From: Amphiura filiformis | Taxonomy: Eukaryota > Echinodermata > Ophiuroidea > Amphilepidida > Amphiuridae | Reading direction: 5' to 3' | Assembly: GCF_039555335.1 (NCBI RefSeq) | Contig: NW_027305501.1 | Span: forward strand, 849,501-913,500 | DNA: 64,000 nt | Shown: positions 13,201 through 23,542 of the stretch, piece after piece | Layout of the letters: each line of letters begins with the position of its first letter | Position numbering within the stretch: position 1 is the stretch's first letter | The notes under the pieces: generated by a model | The model's input: only the letters and a program-made list of their open reading frames with translations | Database searches by the model: none | Told to the model about the DNA's origin: nothing | Made by a program: the position numbers and the translations under genes

Positions 13201-16200
13201 AGTGTTTGCCATTCCAAATATGTATTCTTTTATTTTATACTTTTATAGACCAGCAATTTAGCAGTTTTTATATAATTTTATATAATTATTATTTCCATAA
13301 TTCCAGAGTTAACACCAACCTTAAAGCAATATTGGAACATTTGTTGAGGATGATAGTCTCAATTTTGCTTTCAAAATTCTGATATTTACCAGATTGAAAT
13401 GCAGTTTAATGAACTAAAATACCCTGCGAAAATCAGGGTCTTAGGTTTGTGACAAAATCTGAGATTTTATAAAATGTACCTTGAGATCCATTTAATTCAT
13501 TCAATTATTATCTAACTTGGATTTATGGCTAAATGTCTCATTGCAAGCATGAATCTACAGCAAGTTAATTTGTAACACAGTGAGCAGATACACCTCATTA
13601 AAGATCAAATGACCTAGGCACTAGAATGAAATAGCAAGTTTCTTTCACTATGGTCATTAGTTCAACTCAAAATTAAAAGGGTACATAGTAGTGAAAACTA
13701 GCATTTTGTGGAAAAAATACAAATTTTGCAGAAATGTTATACAATATTGGTTTTTAAATAAAAGAGTAGTGATTTATAGTACGCTACGCAGAGGGACAAC
13801 GCCAATAAGTTGATTCACAAGCCTCAGCACACTTTACAGGTTGTCGCTGACCACTACGGCCCACATCATTCCATAACCCATTTAACAACAACTCAGGGAC
13901 TTTGCAGCTTCAAGAGCGCACACCTATACATGGTAGGCCCTACTATTGTTTGTGGGTGTATGGTGGTGATTACAACAAGGTCAATGTAAGCACCGGCAAA
14001 TGACCCACAAGTCAATTATTCTAGCACCGTGAAAGCATGCATACCTATTGAGTCAAGTATGAATGCTCCAATGTAGTGCATTATAATGCACAAGAAATTG
14101 CAATTTCGGGCCTGTCAAAAAAATTTCTCAGCATCCCACACATCTAAAATTCACATTTTTGGGGTATTTTACTGCAATGTTTTGAAGAGCTTTTTGCTTT
14201 AAAAATTTAGATTTGAAAAGCCCCAGCCTTTTCCAATTGCTTTTGTAGGTTTTGGCCAAAAATCAATGCAACAAAACCTTGTTTGCATTTCTCGAACTTG
14301 GTTTTTAAAGAAAACTATTTACAAACATGTTAATAAGCTTAAAAAGTTACCTTTTCAGAGTCTGAGTTGAGCAAAGACGTAGCTTGCGACGCCATCACGG
14401 CGTCTTCATTCAGCGTAGTGATTACACTCCTCCGGTCACCTGACCACCCGCTGGGTGGTCAAGTGGCAGCAGATCGTCATAGATGGCGGGCAGGTCATAT
14501 CCGGCATCCCTGTTGAGTGTAGGTCTTTGGGTCTTGATCTCTAAGGCTTCTCTGATCTTTCGGTTCCAGAAGTGGTCCTCCCTACCGATAACTTCAACAT
14601 TGTCCAAACTGATGTCGTGCTGGTGATTAGATTTGTGTTCACCAACCGCTGTCAGAGGAGCTGTGGTTCTAGTGTGTTCTTTAACCCTAGTGGCTAGGGC
14701 TCTTGCTGTCTCTCCAACATAGGTGTCTGTGCACTCGGGGCAGCTGATTTTATATATCACTCCACATTTATTGGCGTCCGGGGTTTTGTCCTTGGGATGG
14801 ACAAGAAAGGATCTTATAGTGTTGACCGGCTTGTGGTAGGCATTGACGTCGTGGTCACGGAAGATGTGGGTCAGCTTTTCCGACAGACCCTTGACATATG
14901 GGAGGGGGACATTGATCTTTCTCGTTTGGACGGTAGTGTCTTTGAGATCTTTCTTCTTCTTAGGCTTAGGCGTTTTGAGCATCCAAGTCTCGTATCCATT
15001 CGCTTTAAGCGCAGATTTGATATGGTTTCGTTCTTGCTCTTGCTCTTTATCGTCCTCAGAGGTAACAAGTTTATCAACTCTGTCCAGTAGCGTTCTCACG
15101 ACTGACCGTTTATGCTCAAGATGGTGGTTAGAGTCAAAGTTCAAGTACTGGTCAGTGTGTGTGGGCTTTCTGTAGATTGTGACTTTCGTGCTACCATCAT
15201 CGTTGACGTGTATACAGGTGTCCAGGAAAGGGAGTTTGCCCTCCTGTTCCGGTTCCGTAGTGAACTTGATGTTTGGATCTAAGCTATTGATGTGAGTGGT
15301 GAAAACATCAATGTCGTATTCATGAATGAGCACGAATGTGTCGTCAACATAACGAAACCAAACAGAGGGAGGGTGTGGTGCCATAGCGAGGGCCCTGGTC
15401 TCAAAAGTCTCCATATATAGGTTCGCAACAATAGGGGAGACTGGCGAACCCATCGCCGCAACATGGGTTTGTTTGTAAAACTGTCCTTGGTAGACAAAGT
15501 ATGTGGTGTTGAGACAGAATGTAAGGAGTTCAAGGATGTGATTAATTTTTAACGGCGTGCGGTCTTTGAGAGTGGTATCGCTTTCCAACTTCTCCTTAAC
15601 GGCTTCAATAGCATCAGGTACCGGGATACTTGTGAAGAGGGCCGAAACATCATATGAAATAAGTTTTTGGCCAGGGGGTACTTCTAAGTTTTTGATCTTA
15701 TCGACAAACTCACCGCTGTTGTGGATGTGGTGCTCCGTTTTTCCCACCAGAGGACTTAGGATGTCAGCAATGACTTTTGCAGCATTGTAAGTCAGACTGC
15801 CCATGCTGGACACAATAGGGCGAAGAGGAGCATCCGGTTTGTGAATCTTTGGAGTACCGTAGATTTTTGGAACTTCTTCAGTAGTTGGATAAACCTTGTG
15901 CTTAATATCCAGAGGTATAGGGTCTTTGTTTTGCCATTTGCGAATAATTCCAACAAGCTCGCGTTTGTAAGTTGCTGTGGGATCCTTATCCAGCTTTTGG
16001 TACGTGTTGGTGTCATTAAGCAAAGCTTCCATCTTTTTCTCATAGTCATTGGTGTTGAGTACTACGGTGGCACGACCTTTGTCGGCCGGTAAGATGGTGA
16101 TATCCGCGTCTTTTTTCAGATCAAACAAAGCTTTTTGTTCTCCTTTTTGATGTTACAAGGTGGTAATTTAGATTTTCGTATGCACTTTACCACTTCACCT

Positions 16201-19200
16201 CGTAAGCTTTGAGCTTTTGCCGGCGGAAGTTGTCGACACGCTACTTCCGTGTTGACAATGTACATAGTCTTTGATTGGGATTTCTCGCGGCGTAACTTGA
16301 CCACCCAGCGGGTGGTCAGGTGACCGGAGGAGTGTAATCACTACGCTGAATGAAGACGCCGTGATGGCGTCGCAAGCTCAACTCAGACTCTGAAAAGGTA
16401 ACTTTTTAAGCTTATGTCAATATGACAGAGTCCAATATCAGTCTACATGCTGCTAAACATGTTAATATTTTAATACAGCTGCCATGTGTTTTATATATTA
16501 AAATGGCTCACATATTATTGTTAATCCAATAATGTGTTTATCTAAACACTCTTACCTGTGTGCCATTATATCTGTAGGCTTGCACTGTACCTGATGAAGA
16601 TGATACTAATAATGTGGCCTCATTCACAAACTGGAAACAAGGAAAAAAGTATAACACATGCTGGACATTATTCTTTTGTGTTTTTTCATCATCTGAATGA
16701 AATTACTATGCTAATTTGTAATCAATAAGAAACATCAAGTCTACCTTTGACAATTCAGTGTCTGCTGACTTCAAAAAGTTAGTCATAAATGCTTTAAAAC
16801 AAATATATTGAGGGTTCAAAACCAGAAAGCCGTAACTCGCTATGACCATCTCTCTCACAAAATGAGCATAACGTTGGCTCCTTGCTTCAATGGGTCTTCA
16901 AAAATCAATATTTCCTCCACAATGTCTTTTGTCTTCTATTGAATTTGTTCCTGATTAATGGACTGTATCTTCTGTATGCTTATTTTGTGGGAGCAGGTGA
17001 TTGTGAATTGAGGCTTTCTGGCTCTCAACCCTCGGTATGAAGTTTGACTTGGTTTCATTTACCGGTACATCAATCATTCAGGGGTAGAGTCAGTGAATCA
17101 ACAAATAATTCACACCAATATACTTGTAGCGAGATTCTCACAATTTTACTTGATGTGTAAGCTTGTTTGTTTAAGTCTTACGAGAATGAATTCACGCTAT
17201 TATCTAATCTATTTATGAAAATCTAAATGTGAATCGATTCATAGATTCAACCACCTCTTTATGCTGATCTCTCTATTATCTGGCCATGTGATTTTCAACT
17301 TACACTTACAGGAAAATATGTTTTTAATGCTTTGATGCCTTAGTTTTATGGGCTAAAAAAACAAACTAAAACAGTACCAACTGACCAGGAGGCGACCAGG
17401 AGGTGAACTTCATGTTATGAAACATTTAAAAGGATGTACATTGTACATGTACATGTTGTATACAACATCCAATATAGTGCTATCACCCCATATTTAGTAA
17501 TCTTTTGTTGTCCCAATTTAAAGCACGTCAGGCATTCAACAGCAATTACACACTTTCTACAGATTTTTCACTTAAATTCATACAATGCTTGGTTCCATCA
17601 TGGGCATAAAGAATCTGTAGGCCTACTGTATTACTAAATTAAACGCTGACCAGTGATCACTTTCAAAATGTCAGACTGTCTGACTGACAAACCTTTATAT
17701 CTGTGACATCGCCAATGTGTCTTTCTTCACATATGAGCTGAGGCTCTGCATCCAGTCTATCTAAGATATCACCTGGCCCTGAAGCTCCTGCAGCAACTGA
17801 TGAGAGGGTGTCATGAAAGGATGCTCCTTTGTCTAGCGGTGAAGGTGGCAATCTCCAAAAAGAAAGTTTGTTCTCCTGTTTAAAAGACAATAACTCACTG
17901 TTTTTATAAGCACACTTAAAACTTAACTTTAATGGTTGGTTAACTTCTTTGCCCTTTTACCCTTTTTAGACTTTGCCCTCTAAGCAAATCAGAAACAGCA
18001 TTAGACGTTGTCATTGGCAGGAATGGCAGACTGTTTGTGTGGAGGGATCAGAACAAAAGTGGCTGCTGAGGAGGCTAATGATCATGATGTAGGTATGCTA
18101 GGTGAATTCAAATTTGCCATCAAACTGCATCATTTTATATCAAATTAAAGCCCTTGAGTAAACAAAGCCAAAACTGAAAACCTTTTTTTCATAGCACTTT
18201 CCGTAGCAAAGTTACATCTTGTCAAAGACTGACTTTCATCAAAAAGATTCAGCTAGCAAAATTCCCCAAAACGGCATTTCGGGGTGTTTCTAGATCTTAG
18301 TCTCATGGCGATAGCAGCTTTTTTAATGGAACTGCTACCAAAATCCCTCTATAATTCCATGTGTGACTTGATTATCACCATAAAAAATCATATATTTGGG
18401 TCAAGTGAAGTATAGAAAACATATTTATGTAGGTTTCCTTCACCGACCTATTCTCGAAAAAAATTCAAATTTCTATGTAAATATGCATTGTGTTTGGGCC
18501 CCGGTCTCGGCGAATTTCGCTGACTAGCAAATGTGTTAACTAAGGTTTGCCTGGGATACCTACATGATGGGAGATCGCATCAAAAATGTTGATAAAACTG
18601 CACTTTTACAACAAAGTTTCAGACTGTACAAAATGAAGTTTCAGACTGTGCTAAATAGGCAACCTTTACTCAAAAGATACAGTTGACACATCAAAATAAC
18701 TTTCATCCAAATTTCAACATTAACAGAATAAATAACATCCGTTGCAAAAAATGTCAACGCTGACCGATCGAAAACCCGAGCATGTAACTATCATGATACA
18801 CAAATTCAAACCTAGAGTTATCACTTACATGTATCAAGTAACTTAAACTCAAAGCCTGAGCTCCTGAAACATACCAAAAAGATGTTAGAATCACAAAATA
18901 CTCCATTAACATTTTTTGAAAGAAAATATTTTGTCAACAAAATATTTTTTATTGTCAACAAAATATTTTTTATTGCAAACACTTTTAGGAGCATTTAAAA
19001 CTGTTTTTAAAATGCAATTCAGTGGTTAATATCAACATTGCTTTACACTGTGTCATGCTTCAGCCAATCCGACTAGATTTTGAATGCACGCCACAGGTCT
19101 CTAGCCTCGAATGTGAAGCTATCGGTAAGCAAATTTGTGGCTAGACTTCTCAAGCAAATCAGAACCCGACCTCATGTTTACACCATAAACTGCGCCAAAA

Positions 19201-22200
19201 TAAAAACAGAGAAGGAATTTTGCAAAAGATAATAAAATAAAAAATCTGCATTATTTTGTCGACATTAATTCTGCATTTATTCAAGATGGCAAATTTCTCA
19301 AAAAACATGATGTATTTTTCTGAGAAAATGCCTATTTTTCTCAAAATTTCTGCAACTTTTCACTCATCTGATCATATTTTTATGTGACGGAAGTGATGCT
19401 AATTTGATAAGGCCCTTCGCACTTGATTATTAGTTTCCTGTTTACCGCCCTCGTCAAAAATTGAAAATCTCAAAATAATTAATTATTTTATTTTTATTTC
19501 TAATTTTCTCCTTTAAAATAACTTTCAACTACTTCTACTTGCCATTTTCTGACTTAAATACTATCAACAATAATGATGAATGAACAAAGAGTAGGCCTAC
19601 AACTCCACCTTCACTTATTTATAAAAATAAATATTGAAATATTGAAATAATTAAATCCCGGAATTAAATGCCCGATCTTAGTCAAAACGAGTCAATAGTT
19701 GCTTGTAATAGTTCAAACTAAATAAAGAAAATAAAAGATAATTAATATTTAATAAATAAAAGTCACCTCGTCCCTTTTTCAAAATCTTTAACAGGAAACT
19801 AATAAGGCCCTTCACAATTAATTCTTAGTTTCCCGCCCGCGTCCAAAGCAGAGAATTGCAAAATATTTGATTATTTTATTATTTTGGATTTTCTCTTTTA
19901 AAATAACTTTTAATAACTTCCATTTGCTACTTTCTGACTTTGATCATATCAACTACAATGATAAATAAACAATGAACATAACTGTACTGGTTACTTATGT
20001 ATAAAATTAGTGATAGGCTGTATAAGGGTGTAGTTGCAAACAGTTAGGGTACCAGCTTATTTGATGCAGCTTGTTGTTCTGAGTAATTTGACACCAATTT
20101 TATTGAAATCGGCCAAAAATTGAGACAGTGCCGGCCAAATAACGACACACAAGGGGGGGCAGATTTGACCTTTATTTTCTAGTTTTAAGGGAATTTTATC
20201 ACATTAAGGATAATGTAATGCATTTTTAGTATCTACTTACATAGTTTTAGGTCCAGGAAGGTCATTTATGCACTTTGTGTCAAATGAAACTTTTTAGTGT
20301 CCTTAAAATTAACGTTTTTGGGTAAAATTAGGTGGCGAGGGCGCTTTACCTTTTATCGACCTTTCCGCAAAACATTTTTGATTTTTAAGTTAATCATACT
20401 AAAGATAATCATCAATCATCCATATTCTGAAATTTTCAGTCATTTATCACATTTGGTGTGGCCGTGGCGCTAATTTTTAATACAGGGGTAACCTGCCCAT
20501 AGCAATGTACAGGGGTCAACGAACTTTGTATCACATGTAAGTCAATGGAAGCGTCTCTACACATTTTCAAATGGTTACCACGCACAAGTGAAATAAGGTA
20601 GAGAGTTCAAATTTGGACAGATGCTGTTATTTATCAGTAACTTTGATTTGATAACAAAAAATGATAAAATTTCAGTAGGGGGGATACGCAACAGCTATTA
20701 GGCTGAACAGCGCCCTCACATCCTAAATTGGCTCTTAAACTTGCATCAAAACATGCGATTTGTGTAAAAATTGCATAAATATATCCAGGGTACCCAAAAT
20801 CATGTAAATAATCATTAGAATCCAACAAACAGCAAAGAACACGCCCATAATTGTCAAAATAGTGAAAAATAGGGGGGGTCCCAAGAAATCCCCCTTATGC
20901 GTCGTTTTTTGGCCGGCACTGTCTCATTTTTCAACCGATTTTTTTTTAAAAGGTGTCAAAATGCTCAGGAGGATTAGCTGCTTCAATTCAGCTGGTACCC
21001 TAAGCTTTTTGAAACATCACCCCTTTTTTTGGGCTGTACAGCCTATCACTAATAAAATCAAACATAGTTGTAAAATAATTAAATGTTTGTTCCTACTAGT
21101 CAAAACGGGTTGATGTAGGTTGCAACCACTTGTTTTAAAATAAAGAAAATAATAGATAATTAATAATTAAAAGTCACCTCATCAGCCCTCGAATTAAGGA
21201 TCTGGAGGGGCACGGCAACTTTTTTAGGGCAAGTTGATAATTGCCGTGGATTTTCACTGAAAAGGCAAGGCAGCACGGCAATTTGTAATATTTCAAAAGG
21301 GCATCAAGGCAACTGTTGAAAATTTGAGAAGGGCACCAAGGCAATTTTTCAAAACCGAATAGATGCATTACCGTCAGCTGAATTCGACACCAAAGTAAAA
21401 TTCTTTACACTAAAACTAACCTGATTGCTTAAAAAACCTGCTTTATAATACAGTTTAATTTACTTAAATTTTGCGATCCCTAGTTCTGAGCTGCAAAACT
21501 GACTCGAAATGTAGCGATGAAACAGCTGTAACTTTGGTAATAATATTGATCAAATTCGTCGGGATAAAAACTATTTCGTGCAAGACATATCTAGAGATGG
21601 GCTCACATGTACAAGATAAGACGATACCGGAAGGGTATCGCCATCGGTTTGCAATGGGAAGTCAATGTTTGATAATCGAGAGAACAATTGATTTGCCCAG
21701 CGCTCAGATTTTGTTCACGACACGAGGTCGAGGAAGCTATACAATGTAGTTACTAACAGCGTTTCTGATTGGTCGATAGTATGCGTTGAAGGTATTTCTC
21801 TGACCAATCGAGAAAATGAAGTCGGATTTCTAGTAACCAGATAATGTATAAGCCGATGTGATTGGCTGAATATGTAAGCTTACGTATTGTGTATACTGTG
21901 ATTGATAGCTGGATTACGATGCTCAAAATAGTGATCGTGTTCAAGATTTTCGATTTAATTTTCCACAATTTTGCTGGGATTTAACCAGTACTTGTTAATG
22001 ATTTTATAATGAAGGGGCAGGGCTGGCGGCTAGGGCACCCACTTCAACTTCATTTAGGGGCACGGCAAGTGACTGCCGTCGGTAAAGGACATATTTTGAG
22101 GGCATTGCGGCAATGGGGGTGGGCACCCACGGCAATATGCCGTCGGTGCCGTGGGTTAATTCGAGGGCTGCACCTCATCCCTTGGTTTCAACCATGAAAC

Positions 22201-23005
22201 AGGAAACTAAGAATCAACTGTAAAGGGCCTAATCAAGTGCGAAGGGCCTAAAGGTACGTTTCATGCTATTTCGATTATTTTAAAATTAATTTTCAAGACA
22301 AAACTCCAGGCTAGAAAAATGGCCATTTTCACTTGTTTTCAAAAAGTTGTTTTGACCTTGTTTTTTACCCCATAATTTCCCTCATGAATATAAAATCGAA
22401 GCCCTGCCGGCTCCTTCCAATACATTAAACCTTCACCTTGACCTTGTCCTTTTCCTTGACTCCAAAGTGTTTGGCACTGATGCAAAAGTAAAAATTTAGT
22501 CCTTATATAGCTCGGGTGGTCTAAAAGTCAGGATCGCCCTTAATTTAAATGTCATTTATTATTTTATGTCATGATTATCAAAACAAATGCAATTTAATCT
22601 TTCATAAAGCATGTACAGTATGCATGATAACTTAACACGCCAAACAAGATTAAAAGCTTAGAACTGTTTCCTGTTATTTTATAGTCTGCATTTTTGTCAT
22701 TTTGTTCCAAGAAATTAATACAATACATGTATAAACATGATATAGGTAAGCTTAACAGTAAACATCTAAAACGAGTCTTCCAAATTCGGCAACTTTTACA
22801 ATTTTCGTTATCGTCGGCACAATTGAAAGCACTTTAAGCAGACTAAACGAAACCTGGAACAGCTGTAGACTGAACAGAAACTTACATCATTGTCCCAACT
22901 ACCTGTCACGAATATGTTAGACTGTTGCAATCCTTGTTGTTCGCTTGGACGAAACCGAATTTTGCTGATCTTTTGTGACACAAATTTCACGACTGGTTCC
23001 GCCAT
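2752..23005 (-). CDS. NUP43: Nucleoporin Nup43, complete, 8 coding exons
   Basis: WD40 beta-propeller subunit of the Nup107-160 (Y) complex of the nuclear pore, also found at kinetochores in vertebrates. Coding exons in transcript order: 22886-23005, 17693-17875, 16556-16630, 12856-13021, 8648-8783, 6147-6298, 4980-5090, 2752-2987. They sum to 1179 nt, i.e. 392 aa plus stop; human NUP43 is 380 aa. Every junction is GT-AG and in phase. Start: MAEPVVKFVSQKISKIRFRP closely matches the family N-terminus; ATG at 23005-23003. Further family matches: VTGSWDND (exon 1), EERHIGDVTDIK (exon 2), CGEDGKINVLRLEHKHPVRT (exon 4), GQLKIWDLRQ (exon 5), VPLHCVDRHP (exon 6), FHPGNPDNLFTCSEDG (exon 7), and SPWLSTDPS plus LVCGTDGEAIF near the C-terminus. 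Exon 2 has a less usual donor (GTTTGT). The exon 7/8 junction carries a Gly-rich stretch not present in human. Exon models are inferred by eye without transcript support. Confidence 0.95.
3213..3892 (-). mobile_element. Penelope-like element fragment: GIY-YIG endonuclease end with terminal repeats
   Basis: Lies in NUP43 intron 7. On the minus strand 3627-3316 reads VYKATVTSPIVTKDYIGLT, then FKERYNNHSKSF, ELSKYVWKLKDN and CNLCLEEKF. This is the pattern of GIY-YIG endonuclease domains fused to Penelope-type reverse transcriptases: Y-x-G motif, Arg in the following helix, CxxC-like Cys pair. The RT part is missing and the frame breaks after LNRGSGLN. Two inverted copies of a ~38-bp sequence flank it (3213-3250 and 3781-3818). 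Penelope family level is well supported; the clade is not resolved. Confidence 0.7.
3779..3825 (+). ncRNA. Hammerhead-ribozyme-like motif in Penelope terminal repeat
   Basis: Core pieces occur in hammerhead order: GTCAC (3781-3785), CTGAGAA (3786-3792, one change from CUGANGA), a short stem-loop TGC-TGT-GCA (3794-3802), GAAAC (3804-3808), a 3-bp stem III ACA/TGT closing on CCG, cleavage triplet GTT ending at 3816, then GTGAC (3817-3821), which pairs with the first GTCAC as stem I. The inverted copy at 3213-3250 has a canonical CTGAGGA but lost the 3' stem I strand. Hammerheads are reported from Penelope-like elements. Activity is unknown. Confidence 0.55.
3996..4207 (+). repeat. ~200-bp dispersed repeat (family V), copy a
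   Basis: Shared core: GTGTATGGTGGT, then ACTGACACCGGCAAATTGCC, then CATATGCCCATGGAAAGCC, then GCTCCAATGTAGTGCAAAT. Seven copies lie in NUP43 introns 3-7. No box A/B promoter, transposase or clear terminal repeat is seen, so the class is unresolved. Confidence 0.75.
4250..4284. repeat. (AAAT)n microsatellite
   Basis: About nine tandem AAAT units in NUP43 intron 7, directly downstream of family V copy a. Confidence 0.95.
5874..6058 (+). repeat. Family V repeat, copy b
   Basis: Same core as copy a, in NUP43 intron 6, with a few extra bases after GGTGAAAG and a truncated 3' part. Confidence 0.75.
6446..6670 (+). repeat. Family V repeat, copy c
   Basis: Full core from TTTGTGGGTGTATGG through GTAGTGCAAATTTC and on into the CACTGGCCAAAG tail; NUP43 intron 5. 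Confidence 0.75.
7036..8029. mobile_element. Non-autonomous DNA transposon with 8-bp TSD (hAT/P-like), copy 1
   Basis: Terminal inverted repeats CAGCCCTCGAATTAA / TTAATTCGAGGGCTG. Flanks CTGAAATT (7028-7035) and CTGAAATG (8030-8037) form an 8-bp duplication with one mismatch. Subterminal regions at both ends carry many GGCACGGCAA or GGCAAGGCA-type motifs, resembling transposase-binding arrays. The interior has a TATAAAA but no transposase frame. An 8-bp TSD with CAG termini fits hAT; P elements also make 8-bp duplications. It lies in NUP43 intron 5. Confidence 0.88.
10345..10725 (+). pseudogene. Penelope-like RT fragment, copy 1
   Basis: Reads PRYYGHPKIHKATIPFRSII, the conserved PxxYGxPKIHK block of Penelope reverse transcriptases, followed in broken frames by FIDKIKG and EALDIIHSK. 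Stops and frameshifts throughout; a relic. Confidence 0.75.
11165..11600 (+). pseudogene. Penelope-like RT fragment, copy 2
   Basis: Same fragment as copy 1. Its 3' part is longer and still reads ITNIAPSQVVELL then LTPTYFTFQDQVYQ, matching the Penelope RT segment ILELLTFCLNTTYFVYQGQF seen in the better preserved element at 14422-16128. Confidence 0.75.
12095..12510 (+). pseudogene. Penelope-like RT fragment, copy 3
   Basis: Same relic as copies 1 and 2, with the PKIHKATIPFRSII block and the IDKIKG block, disrupted by indels. Confidence 0.7.
13946..14105 (+). repeat. Family V repeat, divergent copy g
   Basis: Shares GTGGGTGTATGGTGGTGA, CACCGGCAAAT-ACCCACAAGT and GCTCCAATGTAGTGCA with the family, otherwise diverged. 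It lies about 230 bp from the inverted repeat of the Penelope-like element. Confidence 0.6.
14333..16415 (-). mobile_element. Penelope-like element between ~121-132-bp inverted terminal repeats
   Basis: Inverted arms 14333-14464 and 16295-16415 are nearly identical. The left arm carries an extra 11 bp (near AAAGACGTAGC). Between them lies a single RT plus GIY-YIG reading frame on the minus strand. Terminal repeats in inverted orientation are known for Penelope-like elements. The ORF's last codons run into the left arm. No clear target duplication is seen. It sits in NUP43 intron 3. Confidence 0.88.
14422..16265 (-). pseudogene. Penelope-type reverse transcriptase + GIY-YIG endonuclease, one frameshift
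   Basis: Main frame 16128-14422 (568 codons). RT blocks: ITILPADKGRATVVL, PKIYGTPKIHKPDAPLRPIV, KLISYDVSALFTSIPV, AAMGSPVSPIVANLYME, FRYVDDTF (catalytic YVDD) and KLPFLDT. C-terminal GIY-YIG domain: GVIYKISCPEC, then TYVGETARALATRVKEH (Y-x-G, catalytic Arg) and EALEIKTQRPTLNRD (Glu, Asn). The N-terminus (from Met at 16265: MYIVNTEVACRQLPPAKAQS) is in another frame; the two meet near 16130-16140 in the run AACAAAAAGCTTTG, suggesting a single indel. Otherwise the frame is intact, so the insertion is fairly young. Confidence 0.88.
18905..18975. repeat. Short direct repeat, 22-bp unit
   Basis: TTGTCAACAAAATATTTTTT occurs twice in tandem with a partial third unit, in NUP43 intron 1. Confidence 0.8.
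20010..21049. mobile_element. MITE C with long imperfect TIRs, inserted in MITE B
   Basis: Starts GTGATAGGCTGTA, ends TACAGCCTATCAC, flanked by TA (20008-20009, 21050-21051). Imperfect inverted repeats reach about 150 bp inward (shared blocks AGGGTACCAGCT, TTTGACACC, GAGACAGTGCCGGCCAAA). The interior has no recognisable ORF. The TA target suggests a Tc1/mariner-type or similar mobiliser. Confidence 0.82.
21183..22170. mobile_element. Non-autonomous DNA transposon with 8-bp TSD (hAT/P-like), copy 2
   Basis: Same family as 7036-8029, with identical 15-bp termini. Perfect 8-bp duplication CACCTCAT at 21175-21182 and 22171-22178. It is inserted in MITE B. Sequence is close to copy 1 over its whole length except small indels. 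Confidence 0.92.
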
Positions 23006-23542
23006 TTTGAATTTTGCACATGTTGCTAAATTGGTGGCGCCCTTCTAAACCGATAAAAGGGCAGGCAAGCGGTGGTGGATGCGATATCGTCATTTTTGAC
23101 ATCGCCATTGGATTAACACATAATCATGAAATCTTCACAAACAATTCTAAATTTGTTATGTGGTGTCAAAACAAAATTATCTTACTCTAGAACCGTTGGG
23201 GTACGACAATATACCACACTGTAAGTATGTTGTTTTTCAATTTATAACTGCTAACCGTGTATTTTGAATGGGGCTGTCAGCCTTGTCAGGCCCTATTTTC
23301 GCCAGCCTCGAACGTCACGTGTCGCGTGTCCTATGCCGCCTGAAAAGGGCAAGGGGGGCAGAGAGAGGAGGATAAGAATGATTTTTTACAGATTTTTCAT
23401 TAGTTTCACTAGTGCCGTCACTGGAAGATGGGTAAGGGGTAGGCACCTATGAAGACCAGTGTTTTGGGCTTGGTTGTACTAGAGGAGGAGGTCCGTCCAA
23501 AATTACGGTAGGCCTACATCAGGCCTAACTAGGTAGCCTATA
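23006..23542. promoter_or_regulatory. NUP43 5' flank, presumed promoter
   Basis: The 540 bp upstream of the NUP43 start, less AT-rich than its surroundings in 23270-23460. It contains a CACGTG E-box near 23314-23319. No TATA box is obvious at a suitable distance. The promoter call is positional inference. Confidence 0.35.

Larger units (their letters stand above)
19806..22229. mobile_element. MITE B, same family, inserted into the right end of MITE A
   Basis: Termini GGCCCTTCAC / AAAGGGCC, with a TAA duplication at 19803-19805 and 22230-22232. Removing B rejoins A's terminal repeat exactly (CAGGAAACTAA-TAATCAAG). B is in turn split by elements C and D. Confidence 0.82.
19411..22248. mobile_element. 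Outer MITE A (Harbinger-like), host of nested insertions
   Basis: Termini GGCCCTTCGCACTTGATTA / TAATCAAGTGCGAAGGGCC, flanked by TAA (19408-19410 and 22249-22251). Its right terminal repeat is split by element B. Without insertions it is about 0.4 kb. The 3-bp TAA duplication fits PIF/Harbinger. No transposase. Confidence 0.82.

Noticed and set aside
3996-14105. Family V antisense frame as a real protein gene
   Set aside because: Similarity across copies is explained by repeat homology; frames differ in ends and lack common start or stop context. Kept only as a finding to test.
14797-16092. Plus-strand ORFs over the Penelope element
   Set aside because: Antisense shadows of the RT/GIY-YIG frame.
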